Source of the DNA: Stenocarpella maydis | Taxonomy: Eukaryota > Ascomycota > Sordariomycetes > Diaporthales > Diaporthaceae | DNA length: 64,000 nucleotides | Direction: 5' to 3' | Assembly (NCBI GenBank): GCA_002270565.1 | Contig: NQMI01000011.1 | Span: 193,929-257,928 of the forward strand | Shown: in pieces, positions 33,131 through 44,703 of the stretch | How positions within the stretch are numbered: position 1 is the first letter of the stretch | Layout: each line of letters begins with the position of its first letter | Notes under the pieces: model-generated | What the model was told of the DNA's origin: nothing | Databases searched by the model: none | Seen by the model: the letters and a program-made list of their open reading frames with translations, nothing else | Made by a program: the position numbers and the translations under genes

Positions 33131-36037
33131 GCTGGGCTGCAGCCAATCAGATCGCTTCATTAGCCCTACTTTCAACCATACCTCACCACCCCTTCAGTGC
33201 TTTTTGCAGCTATAGCACCTAATGTACTGCAACGCCCCCATCGCTACCAACTTGCAAACAACGACCCTTAATTAACGCTTTGCTATAGCAATCGAATTCT
33301 CATTGGAATTAATTGTTTTTGCATTAAAAAGAAGATCTAATTAATTAGATATTGAATTTTTAGCGTTGCAGTAATGGCACAGCTACCTGATTATTTAGGT
33401 CTTGAGGCGCAGTAGCAAGCTGATTATTACAACTAGAATACTAATATTACTGCTGCAAATTATTGTTAACCAGTACTTTCCAACCCTTCTACCTTCCTTA
33501 AACTTTTCTAGGGTGGATATGATACTTATGAGGACCTTAAGGCTGATTTAGATAAAGCTATAAAATCTGCTGGATTCCTAATAGCGATTAGAAGGTCTAA
33601 GCCTATATAGGTGGATTTAGAGTATAGTAGAGGTATGCTGCAATCTTTAACTGTAAAAGTCTCTAATGCTTTAATAATTAAAGTAAACTGCAGATGGCGA
33701 GCTATCGCCTATACAATAAAGGCATCATTAAGTAAGTGGGTACTAGTGATCCAGGAGGGTGTACATACTTATTACGGCCCTTAGGAGGTACCTGAAGCCT
33801 AGTGAGGCTGGGTGAAGCTATTATAAGATTATTATGACTTCCTTACCCATATAACTATAGACCCAGCCCTTGTAAAGCCTTAGAGACTTGCAGCAGCTCT
33901 GCGCCGAGAGTACCCAGGTGTACTGCTGGGGCTAAATACTATAAAGGACTGGCTGGCGGCCTATTGCAAGAAGCAGCAGGGTATCTACACACCTACCTAA
34001 GTAGCATTGGATTGGCTTGAGAAGGAGGGCTGCTGGTACTATTGGGCTACTGATGAGGAGGGAAGCATTACAGGTATCTTCTAGTGCAAGAAGCAGCAGC
34101 TGGCATAGGTTCGAGAGCCACGCTTTATATACAATCTCTCGCTTGATTGTACTTATTCAACTAATAGCAAGAAGATGCCCTTCTTTTAAGGTATAGCAGT
34201 AACCTACATAAAGAGGATATTGCTATTATTTCAAGGGGTTATTAATAATGAGAGAGAATCTGGCTTCTGGTGGCTTCTTAAGTAGCTTTATGGTCTTCTT
34301 TATGAGTACTAAATCGAGCCTCTAAGGCTCTTCATTACTGATTATAATAATATTCTGATTAATGCCCTTAAGTATGAATTCCCTAGAGTATACTATCAGC
34401 TATATATCTTCCATATTAATATGAATATTGTCCTTAATATTAAGAAGAAGTAGCGTAAGCTGGGAGCTATAGGGCCGGCAATGGGAGGCCCGGAGGCACC
34501 AGCGCTGGGAGCTCTGGAGGAAAACACTACAGAGGTTGCTAAGGCTGAAGATCTTAATAAGGAGGATAAGGATCTTGCTTCCCTTATGGCGCTAGCGAGA
34601 GGGAAGGCTATAGTACCCTTACGGGTGCCTAATAAGGTGCTATATACTTAAACAGCCCTCTTTAACCTCCTTAAGTTTATGGAGTACTCTATAGATCGTG
34701 AGATCTATAATACAGCTTGGTAACAGCTTTAAGAGGTCTTCTCAGATCAGATAGTGATTATTTAGTACCTTAAGATATAGTATGTTAATAAGGCTGAGGA
34801 AATTATCGCTAAATGGGCAGCTCATTAGATCTGTAAAACCCTCAACTTCGGCTTGCATATAACCTCCTCCACTAAGCGAATGTACTAAAAGCTAAAGGTA
34901 TACCTAGGCTATAGGATGGGGAATCTTCTCTATCTCATGATAGCTAATCACAAGGCTATTGATAATACTGCTTGTGGCCTCCATTAGGAGGAGGCAAAGC
35001 AGAAGATATTATCACTTTAGAAGTTTAACGGCAAGAAGTAGCTTGGTTAGCTGCTACTATAGGTCTCGAGGGCGGTGCTGGAGATACTCATGATTGAGCA
35101 CCAGAAGGCATTAAGGATGCTTCAAAAAGAAGCCCTATGGAGTTACTGCAAACCTTCTAACTGCAGCTATACAGTCTACACATAGTACGGCATGATCTGT
35201 GCAAACCGTGTTGCTAATAAAGAGGAGGCTTCACTTCTTTTCAAGAAGAGCAATATGTATAAAGACTACTACCTCAATTATGACCTCTCTCTTAAGAACC
35301 GTCTCCTCAGCATACACTTGCTAAAGAAGGTTACTGCTACAAAGGGCAGACCTCGCAAGAACGTACCATTTGCAGCTAATGAAGAGGGTCTCTTTAAGAG
35401 CCATAGGAAGGCTGTAATGGGTAAAAAGACAACCTCTACCATGATGAGCCTCAGTAGTAGGGCTAGCGATAAGACGAGAGTAACGATAGCTTCAATATAG
35501 CATGTGAATTCGGCTTTTGAGTATAATAATGTGACCCATTAGTTCCTGGATGAAGAGGATACTTGTGGCAGTGATGCCCAGCACGCCAGCGTCCCTCAGA
35601 GCCAGCAGCTGGCGAGAAGGGTCATAAAGAAGGCAAAGCAGTAGCCTTAGAAGCAAAGGCCGCTATTAGACATCACAAGATCGATTATGCAGACCTCAGC
35701 AGCAGGCATACCCTCAAGCACGAGGTTAGGGGCTAAGCAGCAGCATACAGCAGCTATCAGAAGCATCAACTAGTTGCTATGGGTAGATCTGATTATCGGG
35801 GACCTTATCGGCAATAATGATGATAACGATGAGGTGGAGGAGATTTAAGACAAGATTGTGGTCCATATAGACTAGATATATAGCAAAACACCATCAATTT
35901 GAGCGATTCCTACTGCAGCGAGTGTAGCAATAGTAGCATTGCCAAAGCGATAATGAGGACTACCGGCAGTGATGGCGGCTAAGGTCAAAATAATGGTTTG
36001 CATACTAATTTGGGTGGTGCGCGTTATACGTGCACTG

Positions 36038-36105
36038 GGGGCCTACATGTACCCGTGTACCCTCCGTTTTTATGGGTGCGAATCTCTGCGTTCTTGTAGA
36101 ATCGT
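36038..36105 (-). repeat. right terminal inverted repeat of the MULE relic
   Basis: Reverse complement of the left repeat, with a few extra bases near its inner end (GTACATGTAGGCCCCCAG against GATACGGCCCCCAG). Confidence 0.85.
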
Positions 36106-36110
36106 CTGAG

Positions 36111-37008
36111 TTCTAAGTACGTAGAATATACAGTGGCAAAAGAAACTGAGCTCACATATAGTCTCATATACGCTCTATATCAAGGGTTAGGGGCGCGCTC
36201 GTTTTCTATACATGGCTCATATAATTCTGAACGTCACGAATTGTACCTCGAGAGATATTTAACTATATCCATCCATGAACCCATTTAAGAATGTGAGTAT
36301 TTAGTTAATTTCACTGGACGTGAGCATGAGATCGCCCTATAATAGATTAAATCGAATGTGGGGGCATCATGTCCGCGTCGTATTGGATGGTTTCGTTTTT
36401 AATGCAGCCATAAACCACTTGAAAGAAAGGAGGTACAGTAATCCCTTTATATAATCATGAACGCTTAAATACCAAGCATTTAAGAAAGGAAAATAATGAT
36501 AATGATAATGAATTTTCAAATATAATGAATGATAATGAATTTCAAACTATGGCAGTCACTAAGATAATAATAATAGCCTCCTGATAAGGCTAGTTCAACC
36601 CAACTTTACGAGACATATAGACTAGAGCTTACACCAGCAAATACTCATATGGCGAAAAGAAATCTGGCCTCGTCTATAAAAATGTCGAGGACGAGCAAAG
36701 CCCTCCCCGCCACAGCGACCTAGGTCCTTACCTATGCAACAATCCTTTCACTTCAAAGTAGGGGAGCGATAGTTACAAATGCGATTATTTCAGAGTCACA
36801 CATACGCACTTGGAATGCTCTGAGCAGAGAAATTGCATGGACCAAGCATAACAGACAAAGAATTTGATTGACATCAATAAGGAATAAAAGCGGCAGCTCC
36901 GTCGAGACATGCGCTGGGTATGAGAGTCCGAGTCCGAGTTATTGGTCTGATAGGAATAGGTCTCAACTGTTGGGACGCATTCATCTCATACTTGATTTTG
37001 AAGTACCT
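36111..37008. other. AT-rich spacer right of the transposon
   Basis: No gene seen. TAATGATAATGA-like repeats occur at 36490-36545. The AT-richness may reflect RIP leakage from the element. Confidence 0.45.
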
Positions 37009-38615
37009 TCAATTTCCATTTGACACCCCCTTTGACCTCCGATCTTGCACAACCTGTCCTATATGGGCATGCATGTCATAGCTGAGCGCAGAAGTGTTAG
37101 ACAAACTCAAGACTGTGTTCGCTTCCCGCCTCTCCGGATCTCGCTACTTACAGATTCATCTCCTCGATTGTCAACTTTTGACTCTCGTCCTCGACAGCGT
37201 AACGAGGGTTATTCGTGTTGCTGGAGAAGCCTGCCCCGATTTGATTAGCATTTGCCAGTGTTTTTCACGTCATCATGCAGGACCGTGCCGCTTACCAATG
37301 CGTTCGTTTATGTTCTCTCGTGCTCTGGCGGAGGCCGCCTGGACCTTGGTAGCCCGCGGCCTGCGGACCTCCTCGTATACCTCAAGGGCCTCCCGAATGT
37401 TTCCGTTGAAATGCTTCTTGCCGAAGATGATGCCCAGCGCTGCGGCATCTTCGATAGACTGGCAGGCACCTTGGCTCTGGTCCGGCATCATCTATGCCAA
37501 GTTAGCTCGTCGTCCAGAGGCGGCGTACAGCCGCACCTGAGGGGGGAGGGTAGCAACTTACTGGGTGCGCTGCGTCGCCCATGAGGCATGCCAGGCCTTT
37601 CTGCCAGTAGTTGTAGGGCTGATGGATCCACAACCGCCAAGGCCGCACCTCATAGCCGATCTCAAGGTGCTTGAAAACGTTGCGGTCAAGATCAGGGTAC
37701 GGCGCAAGCAGCTCCTCCACGGTGGCCTTGGCATCCCACGACTGGTTCTTGAAATCCCCCGCCTCTCGAGGGAAGAAGCAGTAGTATGAGAGAAGTCGGC
37801 CGCCGTTGCAAGGGGATAGCACGATCTTGTAATGAGTGTGGTAGCCTCCCCAGTACTCTATGGCACTGTTCTTGGAGTAATCGACAAGCCCAAGCTCAAC
37901 CGCCTTGTCAGTGTCCACATTGGCATGGAGACAGGTGCATGTGGCCGGCTTCCGCTCCGGTTTGATTCCCAGCACGACACGAACCGCAGATCCAATCCCG
38001 TCCGCGCCGATCACAACATCGTGCCGCGCCTTGTTGCCGTTACTAAAGGTAATCTCGCCGGTCTCCAGGTTCACATCTTCGGCCTGCATCTCAGTCAGCT
38101 TGATAGAGTCCGATTCACAGGCCGGGAGGTCCCCCCACCTTGTGATTAACCACCAGTTTGGCCGGGATCCCTTCACCGTGCTCCCCAAGAGCACTGTCCA
38201 TGAGCATGCGGTGCATATACTGCCGATGAAACATATTGTACACCTTGATTTTGATGCCCATAATTAGCAGTTTCATGACGCAAAAATCTCAGAGAATACC
38301 TACATAGCCCCAACGTTCCTTGTAGTCAGAGAGATCGTAGACATTGTCAGGCTCCCCTGTCTTCCAGTCGCGGCTGATCAGTTGCTTTAGCAAGACAGGG
38401 TCGCCGAGTTCAATGTTGACGCCCCACTCCTCCAGCCATCTTGTGCCATTGGCGGCACAGGAGATGGAGGCTCCAACCTCGCCGGCGAAATCCGCCTTCT
38501 CGTAGATGGTGACTTTGTGTCCAGCTCGTCGGAGGGCAATGGCCGAGGCTTGGCCGCCAATGCCACCTCCGACTACTGCAACGTCAAGCTGTCTCCATTC
38601 GGACTGATGTGCCAT
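37009..38615 (-). CDS. FAD-dependent aromatic monooxygenase, salicylate hydroxylase-like
   Basis: Six exons: 38304-38615, 38139-38243, 37562-38098, 37296-37491, 37152-37230, 37009-37081; 433 aa, the normal length. Class A flavoprotein monooxygenase marks are present: VAVVGGGIGG (residues 13-21) with YEKADF for FAD, the DG motif GADGIGSAVR (170-179), and the GD motif GDAAHP (313-318). The last two short exons give GFSSNTNNPRYAVEDE and YDMHAH, as in fungal salicylate hydroxylase homologues. It should use NAD(P)H and O2 to hydroxylate an aromatic acid, with or without decarboxylation (salicylate to catechol is the prototype). The third-exon acceptor is the least certain. It is divergent from an SDR. 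Confidence 0.9.
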
Positions 38616-39143
38616 TTTGGTTGCTTAAACACTTCACAAAGGTATCTGTTACAAGCTGGTCTCTTCAGAAGAGTCAAAAAAGAATTAACTAAGGGTCTGA
38701 TCTGTGACTGTGCTCTAGCCCTAAGATCAGATTCTACGTCACAGATTCAATTGACATAAGAAACACCAAAGCCATCTAAATGCTTGTCATGATATCCAAT
38801 AGATCTGAGTAGGGCGTCTCTGGTTGGTAGTCCATTCCGAATGGCGTTCCGCTTTGCCTCTGAGCCGTAGTTTTGCCGCTTCCAGGGTGTTCCGAACATT
38901 ACGCGTTCAACAACACACCCCGGCGAATCAAGAGCTCTCCAGTCTGCATCCGCTTCGAGGTGCTGGAAGCCATTCCGTCGCCTTCACACGAGGGACACGG
39001 AGAAAAGGTCCTGATGGGTGCACTCCTTCAACGAGAAATCTGGCAGCTTTTGACCAGCACTTTGATTGGATCTCACACACCCTGAAGCTCACCAAATCCG
39101 CCTTTCCCTTTTCACAAAACACACCTTGGAGGATATCTTAGCA
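38616..39143. promoter_or_regulatory. divergent promoter: salicylate hydroxylase-like / SDR
   Basis: 528 bp with two strong elements, ATTCCGAAT (about 38834) and TGTTCCGAACA (about 38888), both near-palindromes built on TTCCGAA. An extra GTTCCGC lies at 38846. Confidence 0.55.
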
Positions 39144-40020
39144 ATGGCCGAGGCTGCAGCGCTGAACAAGCTAGGTTCACCCTTCGGGGTCTCGGGGCGC
39201 AACTACATTGTCACGGGCGGTGCTCAAGGCATCGGCTTCGCTACCGTAAAAGCGATCGCCGAGGCAGGGGGTAATGTCGTCGCCATGGACATCAAAGAAA
39301 AGCCAAAGCCCGAGCTTCTAGAGCTGCCGGGCAAGTTTGGCGTCAAGGTCGAATACATCCAGGCGGACGTCACCAACGAGCCAAGCCTCAGAGCCGGTTT
39401 TAAGGGGGCTATTGACGCGCTAGGGAGTCTGGATGGAATTGTCACCTGCGCGGGAATAGCTATTGAGAAGGCCTTCGAAGAGCACAGCTTCCAGGAAGTC
39501 CGCAACATCTTAGACATCAATGTGAGTCACATTCTGCATGACACCAGTACCGGCTCCTCATTGACATGCCATCTGACCACAATTCCAGGTCCTTGGCACC
39601 TACTTCACTGCGCAGCTCGCAGTCGAGCAAATGAAGAAGCAGGGCAGGGGTGGAAGTCTTGTCCTCGTCGCCTCCATCACGTCCCACACTGTTCTACCTT
39701 ACCACCGGATGTCTGCGTACAGCGCTACCAAGGGTGCTGTGAAAATGCTGTCAGCAAGCCTTGCCGTTGAGATTGCGAAGCACAACATCCGCTGCAACAC
39801 GATCTCGCCTGGATTCATTGACACGGAGATGACCAAGGCGGTCCGGGACGTGAACGAGGTCATTGCAAAGATCATGTTCTCGGCGCCCCCACTGGGCCGA
39901 ATTGGCACACCGGCCGACCTCACCGGCGCAGTTCTCTACCTCTTGAGTGACCTGTCGACGTATACTACTGGCACTGATATTGCTATTACCGGAGGCTTGC
40001 ACATTGGTAGAGGGGATTGA
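39144..40020 (+). CDS. Short-chain dehydrogenase/reductase (classical SDR)
   Basis: Two exons, 39144-39521 and 39589-40020; 269 aa. The cofactor motif TGGAQGIG is at residues 24-31, VAMDIKE after beta-2 suggests NAD preference (Asp), TCAGIA is the NAG-type motif, and Tyr170/Lys174 in YSATK are catalytic with a Ser/Thr at 155-158. It ends with the usual IAITGG. The group resembles fungal polyol/sorbose or 2,3-dihydrodiol-type dehydrogenases. In this cluster it could oxidise a dihydrodiol, alcohol or reduce a ketone; the substrate is unknown. The upstream TTCCGAA pair is shared with the flavin monooxygenase. Confidence 0.93.
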
Positions 40021-40457
40021 CAGCTAGGTACTTAGCTAGCTTGTAATGGGAGTCATTGCTCGATCCATCCAAATGGCCGTAGCTTCATCCGGTGTAATTT
40101 CCTCTCTTACTTCCTTTTTGGTTCTTCGATCTGCCAAGAGCATAAGAATGGCACTAACATTTTCTCGGGGATATTGTGTGGCCTAACAGTATGAATCTTG
40201 CCGTGCGTAGATTTGTTTCACCGGGCGCTGTTGCTGGTCTCTGTATCTCTTCCATGCTCTGTGGTCTTTGCATCTGGACTGCTCAAGTGAAGTGGTTCGT
40301 GTGTATCGGGGTTTTCAAGCAACTCGTTTTGAAACTTTGTGCTCACAGTTCGACACTTAAATATTCCCATGTTTCTATCTGATCGGCCTAATTTCGCGAC
40401 GAACACTGACGGCTCGGTTGAGCTCTTAAATGCCACCCGAGGCTTACATGGTCAGGC
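40021..40457. other. intergenic between convergent genes
   Basis: 437 bp, 3' regions of the SDR and ThDP genes. No gene seen. Confidence 0.5.
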
Positions 40458-42531
40458 TTAGAATTTACCCAATCTGACTTCTAGGATCGCCGAAACACCG
40501 CTCTGAACCTGCCTTACTGCCTCAGGAAGTGCTGTCTCAAGGTCCTCGGCACTCCGAACAATATAAGCCCATGCATTTCCACCAGCTGCCGCCTTTGCGA
40601 TCCCAGAGAAGTCCGGAACAGGAGCGAATGAAATATTGAGCTGTTCGTTAGTCTGGCGAGAGGCATATCCGTTGGGGTGTACAAGTGTGACAGAATTCCT
40701 CGGCGCATTCCATCCTAGCGGGGTCAGAAAAACCCAATATATGAGCCTTTGAGGCTTGTGTGTTTTGCGGGGTGGGTCCTGGGATGAGTAGCATACCTTT
40801 GTTGCTCAAGATGACAGTAAGCGTCGGAATCTTGTATCTCATTGCAATCCAGTATACCGTCCCTGGCACGCCAAAAAGGAATGTACCGTCGGCAACGACC
40901 TCACAGACAAAGTTGCCCTTTCCTGAACCTCCAGCCTTCCAGTCAGACGCAAGCTTGACTCCAAGCGTACCGCCGCCAGACCAGCCCAGGCCGCCTCCGC
41001 CTCCATTGACCAGGTGGCCCGGCTCGTCGACCTGCAGCTGCTCATAAACCGGTATGGCGTTTGTTACAGCCTCGACACACCAGATAGTATCCCTGGGACA
41101 TGCCTGCCGCAGTTGGGCGCACAGGTAGGATGAGGTGCACGGGTCTGCCTTGGACTCTGGCGGAGCTGCACGGCTTGCGATAGCAGCGAGGGCAGCCTCC
41201 CTGTCCCTGGCCAGCTGTGCCCACCGCGAGGCATAGGGCTCCGTCTTGGCAAGACTGCTATATCTCTCACTCGACGCTATGTGAGCATTGAGCTGACCGA
41301 GGGCCGTCTCACTGTCGGCCCTGTAGCGCCTGGATGCTGGGATGTAGTGTACCGCCATGTTCGGCTTCAGCGGGTCGATATCGACATGTATAATCTTGGC
41401 GGTCTTCTGCGGTGTGCACTGCGTGGGGATCCAGGGCACATCGCAGTCGAGGACCAAGATGACGTCCGCGTCCAGGATGGCCTGATGTTTTCCTATGGCG
41501 ACGCCAAGGGAAGAGCGATGTGTAAATGGGAAGCATACATCGCTGCCCAGTACATCTAGAACCCTGGTTCCGGGAATAGACTCGACGAGTGTAACAAGCT
41601 GTGGCACTGTGGCATGGTTGCGCCCAGAGTATCCCGTGATAATCAAGGGGTTAGATGCGGCTGCGAGAAGCGATACGATTTCCTCGACCGCAACAGGTGG
41701 AAGTGCTGTTGGTGCTACGCTCCCCCACTCATTTGGGTCCAGATGGTAGGGGGTTATGATCTCTTCCATGACCTCTCGTGCCCCAACCAAATAGGACGGT
41801 CCCTTGGGATCGCTGGTAGCAAGTTGCAGTGCCCTGTTTACCATCTGCTTGACGTTCTTGCCGGTCTTGAGTTCTCCCGTAAAGCGACAGAACTGGGCGA
41901 CAATTTGCTTTTGTTCCGGGGCGTCCTGCAGCCAGTGGATATACTCAGTCCTGGAGCCGCGCATCTCCCCTTCGAGTGTAAAGGGGGAGAGTCCGGCAAA
42001 GACCAACACCGGACATCGGGCAACGGATGAGTTGTGCATGGCGCATCCCAGCATCTGCGTTCCCACATCGACGTGGACGAGCACGCACTGCGGCTTGCCG
42101 GTGAGACGGGCGAAGCCATCAGCCATGCTCATGGCGACCATCTGGGTCTCGTCAGCGCCTGTGAGGAGGGCGGTGCAAGGCCATGGTCCCCGCAAAGAAT
42201 GCTTATGCGCATACGCACCTCATGAGGACATGTGATAATCTTGGGGAACGCGTCTGGTCCCGCCCGGGCAACAGCCTCCATTAGGGCTGGATGGTCCGAT
42301 CCAAGGTTTGCAAAGACATAGCTTACGCCAGCCTATCGAGAGCGTTAACGGGGACTGAAATTCATGGAAGCACTTCGTCATGAAAGACGGGGATGAGTGA
42401 CCTCACCTGCTGCAAAGCTTCGAAAAATGCATACGAGGCCGAGTAGTACTCCCTGAGACTCTTGGTTAGCTGAGACAGCACGTACCTCTCTGAAAATACG
42501 AGCAAAGTTACAATACTTACTCTGACGCCAT
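40458..42531 (-). CDS. Thiamine diphosphate-dependent enzyme (acetolactate synthase / benzoylformate decarboxylase type)
   Basis: Five exons: 42521-42531, 42407-42452, 42219-42332, 40797-42141, 40458-40714; 590 aa. The first exon is a micro-exon of 11 bp (ATGGCGTCAGA), supported because the joined N-terminus MASEEYYSASYAFFEALQQAG fits the family. The catalytic Glu lies in CPHEMVAMSMADGFARLTG; HVDVGTQMLG, RCPVLVFAGLSPFT and the middle domain (PLIITGYSGRN) follow. The C-terminal ThDP site is unusual: ADGTFLFGVP in place of GDG, and LSNKGWN in place of NN. It probably decarboxylates or ligates a 2-oxo acid such as an aryl glyoxylate. Divergent from the FAD oxidase gene. Confidence 0.9.
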
Positions 42532-43094
42532 CCTGGAACCTCTCTGATGTAGATACAGGTAGTCTTGGATTCCAACGAATAGTGCTTCCAATTTAGATCG
42601 TATGAGGTCCTCTTCCCAGCGTCTTTAGAACCAAGGTCGCTTCTCTTGTGTCAGAGCCTTTGATACCTATGGTGTCGCTCGTGCTTCGTGGGATCCGCCG
42701 TGCGGCTTGGTTACCAGCTGTGCGCCAAGACAGGTTCCGGACTAGTTACTCAGGTAGCCAAGTACTGGGGATATCTTCGGAACCTAGACCCAGTTTCCTG
42801 AAGTCATTCCGATAGGTCAAGCAACCACACGGAACACAGGTGCCATGGCTGAAAGCTGGGGCCTCAATCAATCCCCAAATCTTAAATGTAGCACATCAGG
42901 ATAACAAACCACGGTAGGATTGCATTGAGTTTGCAGGTTCAAATCCCGGCGTTCCGAACGCAGGTGCTTCACGTGATATTAGATACACTCTGGCAGAAGC
43001 CAACATTTAGACGGGCGAGGGAGAGTAGAAGGCAACAAGCAGTGCCAAGGGCGATTTGTTCAAGGTAATTCGTTTACTGCCCAGACGAGCAAAA
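42532..43094. promoter_or_regulatory. divergent promoter: ThDP enzyme / FAD oxidase
   Basis: 563 bp with TTCGGAA (about 42777), GTTCCGGAC (about 42735) and the palindromic GTTCCGAAC (42951-42959). Confidence 0.55.
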
Positions 43095-44703
43095 ATGGCA
43101 TCAACTCACGACACACGGCCCACATACTCTTCCAACATCCTTTTCAGAGGGAGCCCAGAGTACGAGCGGTGTCGGCGCAACAACCCAACTGCCGGCGCCC
43201 CCGATCGCTTTCCCCGTGAGATACACGTCGCCCACACGGAGGAGGATGTGTCCCGGGCCCTCCGGCGCGCTGCCGAGCTCGGGGCTGCCGTCGGGGTCCG
43301 CTCAGGCGGCCATGCGTTCAGCCTCGGGGCCCTCGTCCACGATGGCATCATGGTCGACACGGCGTGCCTGAACCGCGAGATCGACTACGACCCAAAGACC
43401 CAGGAGGTCTCCTTCGGCCCTGCGGTGCGGGTCGAGGAGCTCTCGGCCAAGCTGGTTGAGATCGGCAGGTTCTTCCCCCATGGCCATGCCCCTACCGTGG
43501 GGTCGGCTGGCTTCCTCATGGCCGGGGGGCAGGGCTGGTTCGTACGGGGCTGGGGGGCCACCTGCCAGACCTGGATAACCAAGATAGAGGTTGTCATGCC
43601 CGGCGGCCGCCTCATCACGGCCAGCAAGACTGAAAACGAAGACGTCTTTTGGGCTGCACGCGGCAGTGGGCTCGCGTTCTTCGGGGTCGTCACCAAGTTC
43701 TGGGGTCGCACCATCCCGGCCTCGCAGCTGTGGGAGAGGACCTTCACCTTCGAGCTACGCGACAAGTTCAAGGAGCTCATGACGTGGTTCATCGAGCGGA
43801 GCCGCGACACCCCGAAATATGGGACTGATCTCAACCTCACCATCCACTACCCTGAGAAGTACACCCCCGGTCTGACAACAGACGAGATCCCAAAGGGCGC
43901 CCGTCTCCACCTTGGCCTGGCCCTTCAGTGTTATGCCGACACGCATAGGGAGGCCAAGACCCTGCTGGGTGCGTTTGACAACATACCCGCCGAGCTGCAG
44001 GAGTGCCTGCTCGAGATGAAACCAGTTCAGAGGCGTCATTTCCGAGACATCTTCCAGAACAAGCGAGGGCTCATAGGAGGCGCCACGGAGGAACGGTGGC
44101 AGATCATCAGCTTGTGCAACGACCCTTCTGTACCGCTTCCCCGGGTAAGGAGCATTTAATACCCCTCTGTTCTCCTCGTCCCTGACGCTGACTGATGCGC
44201 CGCCATGTAGCTCCTGGAGGCGTTCGAGCCTGCGATGTGCACCCTCCCTACCCGAAGGTCCTCCGCATTCATGTGCATCTGCGACATTATCCCGGATGAG
44301 GAGGAGGCAGCCCTGAGCATCCCCCAGGAGTACTACATCTCGACCATCACCGGCTGGACAGACACCAAACTAGAGCCGAGGGTGCAGCAGATAAGCCGCG
44401 AGCTGTACAGGAGAGCGCTCCCTGTCTCTTGTGGCACGTATATCGCAGATTATGACCCAACTTGTGAAGATGCCAACGTGAGTCAGCCCTCCAGGATGCG
44501 GGACTAGGTCCTGCGCTCCCACAGCACTGCCCAGCGATCTGACAACGTTTTAGCACAAGCCCATGTCGGATACTGCACTTGCCCGATTCCTTAGCATCCG
44601 AGCAAAGTGGGATCCAAAAGACCTGTTTCCCGCCTATAAGAAGCTGGAGGCGACGCGGGACAAGATTAACAGCTTGAATGCCAGGGTCAGGGCAAATATA
44701 TAA
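43095..44703 (+). CDS. FAD-linked oxidase, BBE/oxygen-dependent (6-hydroxynicotine oxidase-like)
   Basis: Three exons: 43095-44144, 44211-44477, 44554-44703; 488 aa. The start is the first ATG; an upstream TTG extension was rejected. The PCMH-type FAD domain has VRSGGHAFSLG, whose His is the usual covalent flavin link. The second link of bicovalent enzymes is missing: the expected GxCPTVG reads GHAPTVG, so attachment should be by His only. MAGGQGWFVRGWG follows. C-terminal BBE-like region with FPAYKKLE. No signal peptide, so probably intracellular. It should oxidise an alcohol, amine or hydroxylated ring with O2 as acceptor. It may work with the ThDP enzyme encoded divergently. Confidence 0.9.

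Larger units (their letters stand above)
33065..36110 (+). mobile_element. Decayed Mutator-like (MULE) DNA transposon, RIP-mutated
   Basis: A roughly 3.05-kb element. Its ends are inverted repeats of about 60 bp: left 33071-33130, right 36038-36105 on the opposite strand. They share a nearly perfect core AGAACGC(G/A)GAGATTCG followed by CACCCATAAAAACGGAGGG. Conceptual translation around 34130-34440 gives MULE transposase features: DCTYSTN (first Asp), GVINNERESGF, FITDYNN (second Asp) and FHINMN. A FAR1/WRKY-like DNA-binding start is seen near 33610-33700. Many stops are TAG where CAG (Gln) fits the protein, plus TAA; this C-to-T change at CpA is the footprint of repeat-induced point mutation. 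The longest open piece is only about 100 codons (35192-35500). It is certainly non-autonomous now. No clear target-site duplication was found. Confidence 0.85.

Noticed and set aside
42925..42959. tRNA T-arm-like patch (GGTTCAAATCCCGG)
   Set aside because: No matching acceptor or D-arm within tRNA distance.
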